The notes: generated from the sequence alone by a model not told the origin. Shown: positions 38,770 through 49,856, counted from the stretch's first letter. The stretch is DNA of 64,000 nt from an uncultured Methanobacteriaceae archaeon (GCA_902782945.1 CACZOU010000061.1:1-64000), one strand, 5' to 3'. Numbers and translations: made by a program.

Positions 38770-38987
38770 TTTTAATTATTCCTCCGTAGTTAAGTGATAA
38801 AATTAATAAGAAATTTTTGTCAATAAAAATTATCTCTAAATAAGATTTAAAATATATTTATATTTATTTATATTTATATAACTTCTATTATATTAATTTC
38901 AGTATATGAAAACTAATATAAAGATAAAAATACACTTGAAAAATAAGTATTGATGTAAAAAAAATAGTTAAAAGAAAAAATGTTAAT

Positions 38988-39308
38988 TTAGCTTGTTGTG
39001 AGTTTAAGACCAACTACTCCTGCAATTATAAGAAATAAAAATAATAATCGTAGAGGAGATGTTGATTCATTAAGGAAGATCATACCCACAATAACAGTTC
39101 CAGCTGCACCAATAGCAGTCCAACAAGCATATGCTGTTCCTAATGGTATACCTTTTAAGGAATATTCTAGAAATACCATACTTAATATTAAGAATATCAC
39201 TGTTAATACAGAGGGTACAATCTTTGTAAAACCATCAGAAAATTTTAATGGAACAGCCCAACATACTTCACAAATTCCAGCAATAACTAAATAAATCCAT
39301 GAATTCAT
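38988..39308 (-). CDS. SMR-family transporter of the SugE/Gdx (guanidinium exporter) type
   Basis: 106 residues, four helices (about 3-20, 31-50, 58-80, 87-104). The functional Glu is in IAGICEVCWAVPLKFSDGF, and the GTAYACWTAIGAAGT motif with KFSDGF fits the Gdx/SugE subgroup rather than EmrE. These export guanidinium in exchange for protons. I see no guanidine riboswitch upstream. It sits between argS and thrS on the same strand. Confidence 0.85.
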   Translation of the reverse strand: MNSWIYLVIAGICEVCWAVPLKFSDGFTKIVPSVLTVIFLILSMVFLEYSLKGIPLGTAYACWTAIGAAGTVIVGMIFLNESTSPLRLLFLFLIIAGVVGLKLTTS

Positions 39309-39400
39309 ATTAATGCTCTTTTTTATTATAAAATTCTAAATATTAATAGTTAAAAAAGATTAAAAGAAGTGATGGTGAATAAGGTAGATAATTTCTTATC

Positions 39401-41083
39401 TTACATGTATTCAGGTGCTTTGATACCTAGTAGTTTTAATGAGTTTTTAAGTGTTATTCTGGATGCATCTACTAGTTTTAATCTTAAAGCTTCGTGTTCT
39501 GATCCTATAACTTGTTGTGTTTTATAGAATTTGTTGAATGCTCTTGATAGACTTAATGTATATTCTGCTAGGTGATGTACTCTTCTTTCTTCTGCTGATT
39601 TACGGATAATTTCTGTGAACCTAGATAATTCTTTGACTAATTCTTTTTCTTCGTCTTCTAATTCATAGTCACATTTAACGTTATCAAATTCAGAGTAATC
39701 TGTTTTAGAGAGTAATTTACATGCTCTTGCATGTGCATATTGTACTGATGCACAGCCTCTTTCGAAACTTAATGCTTCTTCCCATTTGAATGTTATTGGT
39801 TTTTCTGGTGATATTTGGTTAATGTAGAACCTGATAGAGCCTATACCTATTTTTTCAGCTACGTCCTCTATTTGTTTTTCTGTTAAATCAAGGTCACGTT
39901 TAATGATTTCATCACGTGCATGACTTATTGATTGTTCAATGAATTCATCTACTGATATGAATACTCCTTTTCTTGTTGACATAGATCCTTCTGGTAAATC
40001 TATGAATTCATAGAATACTACTTCTGGAGCTCTGTTACCTGATAATTCTAGTGCTAAGCTTAATTGTTTAGCTGCAAGTTTATGGTCAGCTCCTAGTATA
40101 TCTAAGGATATATCACTGTTTTTAGTCTTATATTGATGATAAGCTAAATCCCGTGTAGCATATAAGCTTGTACCATTTGATCTTCTTAGTACTAATTCTT
40201 TATCTACTCCATATCTTTCCAGTGGAAGATATAATATATCTTTTTGTATTGTAAATGGTTGTATTTTTTCTAATACGTCTTCAACATCACCATTTCTTAG
40301 AAATGTACTTTCCCACTTGAATAGGTTGATTTTTATGTTTAATCTTTTTAGTGTTTCTTTTATACCATCAATACAATATTCCACTACTGATTCGAATTTA
40401 TCTGATAATTTGGAGTCATTTCCTTCTTCGTATCTGCGTAATATATCATTGATTTCTTCGTTAAATTCAGGGTTTTCTTCTAGTTTTTGGTTGCATTTAA
40501 AGTATACTTCCCCTATTGCATGGTCTGATTTTTTTTCTTCATCTAATTTAAAGTTGAATTTATTCATTCCCCATACAATTATTGCTATTTGTCTACCCAT
40601 ATCATTTACATAATACTGAGCTTCTACTTTGTATCCTGCATGTTCAAGTACTCTTTTTAGGGAATCACCTAGTATAGCATTTCTAAGGTGTCCTACGTGT
40701 AATGGTCCATTAGGATTTGCAGAAGTGTGTTCTAATAATATTCTTTCGCTTTTTTCAGGTAATTCTCCATAACTTCTATCTATATAGTTTGCCACCTTTG
40801 ATGTGAATAGTGTGTAATCTATAAAGAAATTTATGTAAGGACCTTTTGTTTCTACTTTATTAAAGTATAATGGTAGTTTTATGTTTTCTTTTATTTCTTC
40901 TGCTATTTCTACGGGTGATTTTTTTAATTTACTTGCTAATGAGAATGCAATGTTACATGACATATCTCCCATTGATGGATTTGGTGGTTCTTCTAGTATA
41001 ATTTCATCATCATAGTTTATTCGTAACTTGTTTAAAGCGTCTGTTATACTATCATTTAGTTCATTCTTTAGTTTTGAATACAT
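39401..41083 (-). CDS. argS: Arginyl-tRNA synthetase
   Basis: 560 residues. Start at ATG 41083 (third codon of the longest frame), because GGAGG ends directly at the first ATG, leaving 6 bases to the second. HIGH motif is GPLHVGHLRNA, KMSKS is SMSTRKG, and the N-terminal Add-1 domain carries the DMSCNIAFSLASKL stretch. The C-terminal DALR domain begins near CASVQYAHARACKLL. Three tRNA-Arg genes also lie in this window. Confidence 0.95.
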   Translation of the reverse strand: MYSKLKNELNDSITDALNKLRINYDDEIILEEPPNPSMGDMSCNIAFSLASKLKKSPVEIAEEIKENIKLPLYFNKVETKGPYINFFIDYTLFTSKVANYIDRSYGELPEKSERILLEHTSANPNGPLHVGHLRNAILGDSLKRVLEHAGYKVEAQYYVNDMGRQIAIIVWGMNKFNFKLDEEKKSDHAIGEVYFKCNQKLEENPEFNEEINDILRRYEEGNDSKLSDKFESVVEYCIDGIKETLKRLNIKINLFKWESTFLRNGDVEDVLEKIQPFTIQKDILYLPLERYGVDKELVLRRSNGTSLYATRDLAYHQYKTKNSDISLDILGADHKLAAKQLSLALELSGNRAPEVVFYEFIDLPEGSMSTRKGVFISVDEFIEQSISHARDEIIKRDLDLTEKQIEDVAEKIGIGSIRFYINQISPEKPITFKWEEALSFERGCASVQYAHARACKLLSKTDYSEFDNVKCDYELEDEEKELVKELSRFTEIIRKSAEERRVHHLAEYTLSLSRAFNKFYKTQQVIGSEHEALRLKLVDASRITLKNSLKLLGIKAPEYM

Positions 41084-41126
41084 GTCCATCCTCCAATTAC
41101 GTTATTAATTATTTTTTATGGTTTTA

Positions 41127-41651
41127 TTATAATCCTCTGAACCATATGGTTATATAACCTATTTTTGGTATTACTAATAGTGAATTGTTTATTGTTATTA
41201 CTTTTGCTCTTATCTGATCAGGTGTTACTAGGTATGGGTCTGCAACATCATTATTATCTCCTTTTATCAGATAATATTTAGAACCATTAATATCTTCTAT
41301 ACCTATAACTCTATGGATAACTGGTTCTGGATACCATTCAGCGTTATATACTACAACATCTCCTACTTTAACATCATTATATGGGTCAAATTCATGTACT
41401 CCATAATAGGTTTGAACATTTTCTGTTGCTACAATATCTCCTCTGTAAAAGGCTGGCTCCATACTTCCTGATACTACTACGCTTAGATGTGAGGACAGTA
41501 ATACAGCTACGATTATTATAATAGCATAGCTTGTTATCTCTTTTAGAACATATTTTGTATCTTTCTGTTTCGTTTGTGTGTTTTTCTTTTTCTTTTTGTT
41601 TTTATTTCTATTTTTACCATTGTTTTTATTGTTATTATGCTTTTTTGACAG
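41127..41651 (-). CDS. Signal peptidase I, apparently starting at CTG
   Basis: The annotated-looking ATG at 41462 would cut off the catalytic Ser. The same frame continues upstream to a stop at 41667-41669 with no ATG, GTG or TTG. CTG at 41649-41651 is preceded by GGGGGTGA at 4 bases, the best start. From it: 174 residues with a Lys/Asn-rich cytoplasmic N-terminus, one membrane helix at about 39-60 (SYAIIIIVAVLL), catalytic Ser63 in SGSMEP, His113 in VIHRVI, and Asp132/135 in KGDNNDVADP. This is the Ser-His-Asp archaeal/ER type. It removes signal peptides outside the membrane. The start is inferred. Confidence 0.8.
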   Translation of the reverse strand: MSKKHNNNKNNGKNRNKNKKKKKNTQTKQKDTKYVLKEITSYAIIIIVAVLLSSHLSVVVSGSMEPAFYRGDIVATENVQTYYGVHEFDPYNDVKVGDVVVYNAEWYPEPVIHRVIGIEDINGSKYYLIKGDNNDVADPYLVTPDQIRAKVITINNSLLVIPKIGYITIWFRGL

Positions 41652-41725
41652 AAGTTCACCCCCTTGTTATGTAGATATTAAAATAATAGAAGTTAAGGAA
41701 TAATTAATTGTTAATTATTCTATAA

Positions 41726-43375
41726 TTATTTGAGTATTGCTCCTTTGTCAGCTGAGGTTGCTAATTGTTGGTATTGTTTTAACCAACCTTTAAGATTTCT
41801 TTCTACTGGTTTTACTTTAGATAATCTTTCTTCTATTTCTTCATCGCTTAATTCGAGTTTGATGGTTCTTTCTTTAACATTTATATGTACTATGTCACCA
41901 TTTTCTATTGCTGCTATAGGTCCTCCTTCAGCAGCCTCTGGTGATATATGTCCTACACATGGTCCTCTACTTCCACCAGAGAATCTTCCATCTGTAATTA
42001 AAGCTACATGGAATAGTTCACGTCCCATTATTGCTGCTGTAGGATTTAACATTTCACGCATACCCGGTCCACCTTTTGGACCTTCATATCTTATAACAAC
42101 AACATCGCCATCTACAATTTCATCATTTTCTATTGCTGCTACACATTCTTCTTCTGAGTTAAATACTTTACATGGACCTGAATGCTCTAACATGTCTTCA
42201 TTAACTGCTCCTTGTTTAATTACACAGCCATTAGGTGCAACATTACCATATAATACAGCTATTCCACCTTCAGTTCTTATAGGATTATCTAAAGTGTGTA
42301 TTACATCATAGTCTATATCTGTTACATTAGCAATGTTTTCAATGATTGGTTTGGATGTACAGGTCATGCAGTCTGTGTTTAGTAATGATTCTAGGTTTTT
42401 CATTACTGCTGGAATTCCTCCAGCATTTTCAACATCTATCATACGGTTTGTTCCGCCAGGTCTTATACTGCAAATGTATGGTACTTTATGACTTAGTTTA
42501 TCAAATAAATCTAATGTTACATCTACACCTTCTACTTCATTTGCTATTGCTGGTATGTGTAGTGTTGTGTTTGTTGATCCACCAAGAGCAAGGTCAACTA
42601 TGATTGCATTTTCAAATGCTTCCTGTGTTAATATATCAGAAGGTCTTATATCCTTTTCTAGTAATGTGAAGATTTGCTTAGCTGATTTTCTTGCTATTTC
42701 TACTTTTTTATCACTGACTGCGTGTGCTGTAGCACATCCTGGTAAACTTAATCCAAGAGTTTCTGTTAAACATGCCATAGTGTTAGCTGTGAATAATCCT
42801 GCACAGGAACCTGCACCTGGACATGCACATCTTTCTAATTCATATAAGTCTTCTTCAGACATTTTACCAGATTGTACTGCTCCAACAGCTTCTGTTACAT
42901 TAATGAAATCTACTGTTTCACCATGGAATTTACCCGGCATCATTGGTCCACCAGTAATTACTATTGCTGGTATATTTAGTCTTGCTGCTGCCATTATCAT
43001 TCCAGGTACTACTTTATCACATGATGGCATTAGAATTAATGCATCAAACTGATGAGCCATAGCCATACTTTCAACTGTATTTGCTATTATCTCTCTTGAT
43101 GGTAAGGAATAATACATTCCTTCATGGTTCATTGCTATACCATCACATACTGCCATTGTGTCAAATTCAAATGGTACTCCACCTTGTGCTCTGACAACTT
43201 CTTTTACTTCTTCAACTAAACTTCTTAGATGTATATGACCTGGTACTATGTCAGTATAACTGTTTGCTATTCCTATAAATGGTTTTTTCATGTCGTTATC
43301 ATCTAAGCCACATGCTCTTAGTAAAGATCTGTGTGAAGTTCTGTTTATTCCTTTTTTTATATTGTCACTTCTCAT
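41726..43375 (-). CDS. ilvD: Dihydroxy-acid dehydratase
   Basis: 549 residues. Fe-S ligands in SCDKVVPGM and [16 protein letters not shown], plus the C-terminal [20 protein letters not shown] motif. It converts dihydroxy-isovalerate/methylvalerate to the keto acids for valine, leucine and isoleucine. Full length. GAGGATGA precedes ATG 43375. No other branched-chain amino-acid gene lies in the window. Confidence 0.96.
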   Translation of the reverse strand: MRSDNIKKGINRTSHRSLLRACGLDDNDMKKPFIGIANSYTDIVPGHIHLRSLVEEVKEVVRAQGGVPFEFDTMAVCDGIAMNHEGMYYSLPSREIIANTVESMAMAHQFDALILMPSCDKVVPGMIMAAARLNIPAIVITGGPMMPGKFHGETVDFINVTEAVGAVQSGKMSEEDLYELERCACPGAGSCAGLFTANTMACLTETLGLSLPGCATAHAVSDKKVEIARKSAKQIFTLLEKDIRPSDILTQEAFENAIIVDLALGGSTNTTLHIPAIANEVEGVDVTLDLFDKLSHKVPYICSIRPGGTNRMIDVENAGGIPAVMKNLESLLNTDCMTCTSKPIIENIANVTDIDYDVIHTLDNPIRTEGGIAVLYGNVAPNGCVIKQGAVNEDMLEHSGPCKVFNSEEECVAAIENDEIVDGDVVVIRYEGPKGGPGMREMLNPTAAIMGRELFHVALITDGRFSGGSRGPCVGHISPEAAEGGPIAAIENGDIVHINVKERTIKLELSDEEIEERLSKVKPVERNLKGWLKQYQQLATSADKGAILK

Positions 43376-43607
43376 TAAATCATCCTCTTAACGTGAAATT
43401 TAGATTTTATGTTAGTTATAATAAAATTAAAAAAAATATATTAATAAATTATTGCTATACATTATATATTATATTTATATTGTAGTATTATAATAATTTT
43501 TTTAATACCATTCTATTATGGGAAAAAAGTTTAATAGAATAAGATATAAAATAATATATATAGAACAAAATCAAGTTGATAAAAATATATTTTATATAAA
43601 AAAAGAT

Positions 43608-43683
<76 letters not shown>

Positions 43684-43962
43684 TTAACATTTATATAATT
43701 ACTAGTTTTATAAAATCATTTTAACATGATTCAATTATACTTATTTTATTTAATATATTATGATTATACGAACAAATATAACATAATTTATATAAAAGAT
43801 GAAATTCATAATTTAAAAAAAGAACTTTTTTTGAGAATCATACTAAGTGATAAATTTGAACTCTCTTTTTTTTAACAATTATAATTAAGAATAAATATTA
43901 TACTAGAACATAATTATTTGATAATAATATAAATAACTAATATATAATAACGAGGAATAACT

Positions 43963-45252
43963 ATGCCATATGATTTTAATTTAAAAAAAGAAAATAATCA
44001 TCTTATAATTGGAAATATTGATGCAAACGACTTAGCAGAGAAATATGGAACACCATTATATGTAATTGATGAAGAAAAAATTAGAGATAATTACAACAAA
44101 TTATATACAGCATTCAGCAGTAAATATGAAGACCTACACATGTGTTATGCTGCAAAAGCAAATACAAGCTTAGCAGTAATGAGAATATTAGAAGATGAAG
44201 GAAGTTATATAGATGCAGTATCTCCTGGTGAAATATATACAGCATTACTATCAGGATTTTCACCTGACAGAATAGTATTCACAGGAAACAACGTAACAAC
44301 AGAAGAATTAGAATACGCACATAAAACAGGAGTTACTATAAACTTAGATAGTGTATCAGCACTAGAAAGACTAAGTACTATTGAAGGTACAGAAGGAAAA
44401 GAAATATCTATAAGAGTAAATCCAATGGTAGAAGCAGGACATCATGAACACTGTATAACCGGAGGTCCAAAAAGTAAATTTGGTATCAAAGAAGAAGAAG
44501 CAGTTGAAGTATATCAGAAAGCAATAGACCTTGGATTTAAACCAATAGGAATGCATTCACATATAGGATCAGAAATACTAGAATCTGAACCATTTATGTT
44601 AGCAGTGGAAACAATGATGGATATAGCAGGAGAAGTACATCAAAAAGTAGGTATTGACTTTAAATTCCTAGACTTTGGTGGAGGATTTGGTATACCCTAT
44701 GAACCAACAGAACAAGAATTAGATTTAGAAAAATTTACAACAGATATAATTAATTTATACAAATCTAAATTAGAAGAGTATGATATGGGTAAACCATCAA
44801 TGTACATTGAACCAGGAAGATTCCTAGTAGGAAACTCTGAAGTGTTACTAACACGTGTAAATACAATAAAAGAAAGCTACCGTAAATTTGCAGGAGTAGA
44901 TTGTGGATTTGGTACATTACTAAGACCTACAATGTATGGATCATACCATCATATAGTAGTAGCTAATAGAATTAATGATGAAAATGAGGAAAAAATTGAT
45001 ATTGCAGGTAACTTATGTGAATCTGGAGATTTATTTGCAAGAGATAGACCAATGCCTAAATTAGAGGAAGGTGACCTTCTAGCAATACTTAATGCTGGAG
45101 CATATGCATTTAGTATGGCATCACAATATAATTCCAGACCTAGACCTGCAGAGGTATTAGTAAATAAAGATCAAGTAGATGTAATTAGAAGAAGAGAAGA
45201 ATTTAGTGACTTATTTAATGGTCAGTCAGTCCCTACAAGGTTATTAAAATGA
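43963..45252 (+). CDS. lysA: Diaminopimelate decarboxylase
   Basis: 429 residues. PLP-lysine motif [10 protein letters not shown], the glycine-rich phosphate site [12 protein letters not shown], and [12 protein letters not shown] and [14 protein letters not shown] near the end. It is a fold-type III enzyme; the last step of lysine synthesis. Its TGA overlaps the dapF ATG (ATGA), so the order lysA-dapF is translationally coupled. Confidence 0.96.
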   Translation: MPYDFNLKKENNHLIIGNIDANDLAEKYGTPLYVIDEEKIRDNYNKLYTAFSSKYEDLHMCYAAKANTSLAVMRILEDEGSYIDAVSPGEIYTALLSGFSPDRIVFTGNNVTTEELEYAHKTGVTINLDSVSALERLSTIEGTEGKEISIRVNPMVEAGHHEHCITGGPKSKFGIKEEEAVEVYQKAIDLGFKPIGMHSHIGSEILESEPFMLAVETMMDIAGEVHQKVGIDFKFLDFGGGFGIPYEPTEQELDLEKFTTDIINLYKSKLEEYDMGKPSMYIEPGRFLVGNSEVLLTRVNTIKESYRKFAGVDCGFGTLLRPTMYGSYHHIVVANRINDENEEKIDIAGNLCESGDLFARDRPMPKLEEGDLLAILNAGAYAFSMASQYNSRPRPAEVLVNKDQVDVIRRREEFSDLFNGQSVPTRLLK

Positions 45253-46127
45253 TGAAAGAAATAGAATTTACAAAAATGCATGCTCTTGGTAATGATTATA
45301 TTGTTATTAATGAAACAGAACAAGAAGTCATACCAGAACAGTACAAAAATAAATTAAGTGATGATATAAGTACTCGTAGATTTAGTGTTGGCTCTGATGG
45401 TGTTATTTTTGCATGTAAATCTGCAGTAGCTGATGTTAGATTCCGTATATTTAACAGTGATGGTAGTGAGGCCGAGATGTGTGGAAATGGTATCCGATGT
45501 CTTGCTAAATATGTGTATGATAATGATATTGTTAAAAAGGAAACTATGCAGATAGAAACCATGGAAGATATTAAGGAAGCTAGACTTACAGTTGAAGATG
45601 GTGAGGTTACTAGTATTGCTATTGACATGGGTAAAGGATACTTTAAACCTGAGGAAATTCCTGCTATTGCACCTAGTGGTGATACTGAGGAATTCATTGA
45701 TGAGGAAATTGATGTTGAGGGTGAAAAAGTTATCATGAGTTCTGTTAGTGTTGGTAATCCTCATGCTGTATGTTTTACTGATGTTAATATTGATGATATT
45801 GACTTAGACTATTATGGTCCTCGTATTGAAAATCATGAGGCTTTCCCTGAAAAGGTTAATGTTCATTTTGTTAACATTATATCTCCTGAGGAAATTAATA
45901 TATTAACATGGGAACGTGGTGCTGGTTTTACATTTGCTTGTGGTACTGGTACTACTAGTTGTGTATTATTAGGTTATAAGATGGGTCTTCTTAATGAGAA
46001 GGTACATGCTCATCTTTCTGGTGGAGATCTTGATATTACTATTACTGAGCATGATGATTTCTTGACTGCTGTAATGGAAGGTAAAGCTATTACTGTTTAT
46101 GAAGCTAATATGACTGTTGAGTTATAA
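45249..46127 (+). CDS. dapF: Diaminopimelate epimerase
   Basis: 292 residues. The two catalytic cysteines are in [11 protein letters not shown] and [10 protein letters not shown]. It interconverts LL- and meso-diaminopimelate directly before LysA acts. A start ATG overlaps the lysA stop. It ends 127 bases before the convergent cbiH gene, with an origin-type box between. Confidence 0.96.
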   Translation: MMKEIEFTKMHALGNDYIVINETEQEVIPEQYKNKLSDDISTRRFSVGSDGVIFACKSAVADVRFRIFNSDGSEAEMCGNGIRCLAKYVYDNDIVKKETMQIETMEDIKEARLTVEDGEVTSIAIDMGKGYFKPEEIPAIAPSGDTEEFIDEEIDVEGEKVIMSSVSVGNPHAVCFTDVNIDDIDLDYYGPRIENHEAFPEKVNVHFVNIISPEEINILTWERGAGFTFACGTGTTSCVLLGYKMGLLNEKVHAHLSGGDLDITITEHDDFLTAVMEGKAITVYEANMTVEL

Positions 46128-46198
46128 TTAGTTTCATTATTTTTACTATTTTTTTGTTTTAATTTTGGGTTTGGAAGTATGAATTTTTAATAAATCCA

Positions 46199-46218
46199 GA
46201 CATATATTTCAAGTGTAA
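46199..46218 (+). other. Isolated origin-recognition-type box
   Basis: GACATATATTTCAAGTGTAA agrees at 18 of 20 positions with the origin box GACGTGTATTTCAAGTGTAA at 53054, same orientation. It lies in the short convergent gap between dapF and cbiH, 7 kb left of the origin. See findings. Confidence 0.6.
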
Positions 46219-46253
46219 ATTTTGTTATAAAAAAAGTATTAATTGAAGAATAA

Positions 46254-47360
46254 TTATTCTTCATCGTCGCCTAAATCATAGTTACGGCCATAATCAAGGT
46301 CTCTTGTTTTATATATTGTTGCTCTTCTAAGTTTTAATAAATCTTTTTTCTTGGTGTCGAAGTCTTCCATTGATTTAATGTTTTCTTTAACATAATCTAG
46401 TACTTCATCGACTACTGCATCTTTATGTATCCAGTTACATTCTTTACAGTTCCATACATTTTTATCTTCTATCCAGTTTCCTCCTGTTGATCCGTCTGCA
46501 CATGGATAGAATGGACAGTAACAGAATGTGCAGTTTTCTTGTTCTCCATGACATGGGAAATATTCGCAGTCAGTATTTGGTCCTATTTGAATGTCACCTT
46601 TAAAGAATCTGTCATAGAATTGTTCTGTTAATTCAGGTAATTTAGCATCCATCTTGTATCCTCTTGGAGTAATCATTTTACCTTTTTTAACGTATGTTAA
46701 TGAGTTTCCTACAATTATTGTTGTTGACATGTTAATGTCTTGGTCTTTTAGTTCTTTTAGTTTGCATATGTGTGTTATTGTTTCTGTTCCTTTGGTTGTT
46801 ACTATTCCTACTGGTGTTTCAGGGTTTCTGTTTTCTACTAGTATATCACATGCTGTTTCAAATGGTTTTGTTCTGGTTTTACTTTTAGGATTGTAGAATG
46901 CTATTACAAGGTCTGCTATTGCTGCGTATTTTATTTTTCTTTGGATTTCTTCTAGTGGTGTTAGTAAATCACTTAGGCTGATTATTGCTAAGTCGTGTAA
47001 TGGTGCTCCTAGTGCACTTGCTGAGTATGTTGCTGCTGTTACTCCTGGTATTACTTCAAATTCCAGATTACTGTATTTGTCGATTATTTGGAAGTATACG
47101 TTTGCCATTCCATAGATTCCAGGGTCTCCTGAGCTGATTATTGCAACTTTTTTTCCTTCTTTTTCTTTTTCTATTGCAAGTTCTACTCTGTCCATTTCAT
47201 CGCCCATACCTCTTCTGTATACTTCTTTTCCTTCTATTAGGTCTTCTATGTGTGTTAAGTATGGTTTGTATGCTATTATTACATCAGCTTCTTTTATTCT
47301 GTCTGCTGCTTTGAGAGTCATGTGCTCTCTTTTTGATCCTATACCTATTAAACTTATCAT
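46254..47360 (-). CDS. cbiH: Precorrin-3B/cobalt-factor III C17-methyltransferase with C-terminal Cys-rich domain
   Basis: 368 residues. The tetrapyrrole methyltransferase domain (1-240) shows VAIISSGDPGIYGMA, a SAM site motif, and PGVTAATYSASALGAPLHDLA, the CbiH/CobJ signature. The extra C-terminal domain (about 255-330) carries CEYFPCHGEQENCTFCYCPFYPC and a later CKEC; this is the Cys-rich small domain often fused to CbiH in methanogens. It probably binds zinc or iron-sulphur. It is a ring-contraction step of cobamide synthesis. cbiG and cbiB lie 4 kb away. Confidence 0.9.
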   Translation of the reverse strand: MISLIGIGSKREHMTLKAADRIKEADVIIAYKPYLTHIEDLIEGKEVYRRGMGDEMDRVELAIEKEKEGKKVAIISSGDPGIYGMANVYFQIIDKYSNLEFEVIPGVTAATYSASALGAPLHDLAIISLSDLLTPLEEIQRKIKYAAIADLVIAFYNPKSKTRTKPFETACDILVENRNPETPVGIVTTKGTETITHICKLKELKDQDINMSTTIIVGNSLTYVKKGKMITPRGYKMDAKLPELTEQFYDRFFKGDIQIGPNTDCEYFPCHGEQENCTFCYCPFYPCADGSTGGNWIEDKNVWNCKECNWIHKDAVVDEVLDYVKENIKSMEDFDTKKKDLLKLRRATIYKTRDLDYGRNYDLGDDEE

Positions 47361-47578
47361 AATAATTCCCCATTTATTTACAGATTTTTAACTCAAATTA
47401 AAATAGTTTATATGTAACTGAATTATTATGTATTTTTTATATTATTTATTGATTAAGGTCATTTAAATCCAATTATAGTGATATTTGTTATGTTTTTCTA
47501 TAATTTTGTTTTAAAAGATAATAAAAAAAAGTGGGGGTTATATTATTCATCTTTTAGTAGGGAAGTTGAATAATTGTT

Positions 47579-48193
47579 TTATGCTCTTGCTCTACTTGTT
47601 GATGTGTTATTTGCTGCTGTTGTGTTTGTAGCAGTTGTATTGTTTTGTGCATATTGTAAGAGGTTGTCTATTGATTGATTTGATGATGTGTTATTGTTTT
47701 GGTTGTATAAGAGTATTTTTTCTTTGATTGATATGGAGCTTGTGTTTATTTTTACTTTTCCGCTGGAGTATACTTCTCCTATTGCTGTTGCTGTTATACT
47801 GTATGTTTGTTCTGGAACTATTTCTATTGCTCCTCCAGAGGTTACCTGTGCATCTTTTGTTGCTGTTGCTGTGATTGTAACTGTTTGATTACCCGGATCC
47901 TCACTAGACACCTTCGCAGTTACCGAGTTCAAGTTAACACTTAAATTTGTCATATTATTTAGTAATAAGGCTACATCATCATCATTTGTAATATTCATCG
48001 TGTTTTGATCATTAATATCTTTTTCACCAGAAAATGAACCTACAAAGTCAGATATACCGTTTAATTGTACTGAAACTAAATCCACGGGATTTGCAGAATC
48101 AGATGATATTAGACTATAAGATGCAAATAAACCTATTTCAAAGAATACTATAAGTCCTACAATAAACAGAATTATTTTCAAAATCCTTGACAT
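47579..48193 (-). CDS. Membrane-anchored hypothetical protein with Asn/Thr-rich tail
   Basis: 204 residues, not recognised. One N-terminal helix (ILFIVGLIVFFEIGLFASYS, about 7-27), then an outside domain rich in Asn, Thr and Ser with many sequons. A region at about 90-130 repeats VTITATATK and ITATAIGE, suggesting a beta-fold. The tail ends NNTSTSRARA. GGATGGTGA precedes ATG 48193. It is on the opposite strand from DP1, with a divergent promoter region between. Surface location is inference. Confidence 0.65.
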   Translation of the reverse strand: MSRILKIILFIVGLIVFFEIGLFASYSLISSDSANPVDLVSVQLNGISDFVGSFSGEKDINDQNTMNITNDDDVALLLNNMTNLSVNLNSVTAKVSSEDPGNQTVTITATATKDAQVTSGGAIEIVPEQTYSITATAIGEVYSSGKVKINTSSISIKEKILLYNQNNNTSSNQSIDNLLQYAQNNTTATNTTAANNTSTSRARA

Positions 48194-48389
48194 TAATTCA
48201 CCATCCCTATTTTTTCTTTAATATAATCAGAAAAAGCATTATATTTTTTAAAGTCTATTATTATTTTAAGTTAATTATCATATATATTATATTTTATTAT
48301 TCTTGAAAAACATAAATAATTAATATTAAATAAAGAAAAAATAATTTAAGAACAATATAAAAAAAATATTTTTAATAAGTGTGCTGATT

Positions 48390-49856
48390 ATGTCAAGTGA
48401 TATAATAAAAAAATTTCAACAAGCAAATCTTTTATTAAATAATAATGCATATGCAGAAATTAGAGGAAATGATGATTACGATTATTTAATAAATGAATTA
48501 ATTCAATATGTAGAAGAAAATGAGAATGATCAGTATATAATAACAACCCAGACCATCAGAAATTACCAGGAACATGAAAGACAGCGTATACACGAAGCAA
48601 TAATTGAAAATCCTAAAACAAGAGAAATCAGAGCAAAACAGGAAACACCATATGAAATAGTATTAGATGTGACAAACAAGTCATATACTGATGGAGATAT
48701 TCAGGATTTAAATAAATACTTTAACAGCCGATATGATAAGCTTAAAAAAATAATACAACAAAACCCTGAATTTAAGAAAATTAATGAACTAAAAACAACC
48801 AAGACCAACATTGATAATCTTCATGCAATAGGTATAGTAAACAGTATCAACAACACAAAGAATGGTCATAAAATAGTGGAGATAGAAGATCCTACAGGTA
48901 CCGGCAGTGTAATAATCCTTAAAGATAATGAGGACTTGATGAATGCTAGCCAATCATTAGTTAAGGATGAGATTATTGGTGTTAGTGGAAGTACTAATGG
49001 TAATCTTATACGAGCTGATGAAATAGTACATCCTGGTATTCAGAGAAGAAATATAGAAAAACCAATGGATTTCTCAATAGTATTCTTATCAGATGTACAT
49101 ATTGGAAGTAAACAATTTGATGAACAAGCATTCAATAAATTTATCAAATGGATTAATGGTAATTACGGTTCTGAAAAACAACAAGACCTCGCTAATGATG
49201 TAAAGTACCTTGTAATTGGTGGTGATCTTGTTGATGGTATAGGAATATATCCAAACCAGGAAAAGGAATTGAAAATCAAGGACATATACCAACAATATGA
49301 GGAAGCTGGTAGATTATTAGGTGATATAACAGATATTCCTATTATATTAAGTCCAGGTAACCACGATGCAACAAGATTAGCAGAGCCACAACCAGCAATA
49401 ACTGAAAAATATGCTAAAGACTTATGTAATCAGAAAAATATTGAAATGGTAAGTAATCCTACAGTTGTTAATCTGGATAATATTAAAGTTGAAGTATATC
49501 ATGGAAGAAGCTTTGATGATATTGTAATGGCACTGAATTATAGTCATGCAGAAACTGATAAAATTATGAAATTATTACTTGAAAAAAGACATCTTGCTCC
49601 TATTTATGGTGAAAGAACACCTCTTGCAAGTGAATTTGAGGATTATCTTGTTATTGATGAAGTTCCAGATGTATTACATACTGGTCACGTTCATATCAAT
49701 TCTCATGTTAAATATAAAGGTGTTCATATGCTAAACTCAGGTACTTTCCAGAAACAGACAGAGTTCCAGAAAATATATAATATTGTACCAACTGTAGGAC
49801 AAGTTCCAATACTTAGTCATGGAACTTTTCAGATGCTTGACTTCAGAAGTGATTAA
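48390..49856 (+). CDS. polB: DNA polymerase II (PolD) small subunit DP1
   Basis: 488 residues from ATG 48390. An OB-fold domain (LHAIGIVNSINNTKNGHKIVEIED) then a calcineurin-like phosphoesterase core with LSDVHIGSKQF, VIGGDLVDGIG, LSPGNHDATR and TGHVHIN, the Mre11-like 3'-5' exonuclease site. The metal-ligand residues are intact, so the proofreading subunit should be active. The large subunit DP2 is not in this window. Confidence 0.95.
   Translation: MSSDIIKKFQQANLLLNNNAYAEIRGNDDYDYLINELIQYVEENENDQYIITTQTIRNYQEHERQRIHEAIIENPKTREIRAKQETPYEIVLDVTNKSYTDGDIQDLNKYFNSRYDKLKKIIQQNPEFKKINELKTTKTNIDNLHAIGIVNSINNTKNGHKIVEIEDPTGTGSVIILKDNEDLMNASQSLVKDEIIGVSGSTNGNLIRADEIVHPGIQRRNIEKPMDFSIVFLSDVHIGSKQFDEQAFNKFIKWINGNYGSEKQQDLANDVKYLVIGGDLVDGIGIYPNQEKELKIKDIYQQYEEAGRLLGDITDIPIILSPGNHDATRLAEPQPAITEKYAKDLCNQKNIEMVSNPTVVNLDNIKVEVYHGRSFDDIVMALNYSHAETDKIMKLLLEKRHLAPIYGERTPLASEFEDYLVIDEVPDVLHTGHVHINSHVKYKGVHMLNSGTFQKQTEFQKIYNIVPTVGQVPILSHGTFQMLDFRSD

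Noticed and set aside
38770-39400. Guanidine riboswitch for the Gdx-type transporter
   Set aside because: The upstream region of the gene (39309-39400) is too short and AT-rich, and no conserved riboswitch motif is seen.
41730-42311. 193-residue plus-strand open frame inside ilvD
   Set aside because: It is antisense to a strongly conserved full-length enzyme, has no ribosome-binding site and a composition typical of a shadow frame. The same holds for 42555-43052.
45296-45764. Minus-strand frames inside dapF
   Set aside because: Two overlapping open frames antisense to a conserved gene; no family resemblance and no ribosome-binding site.
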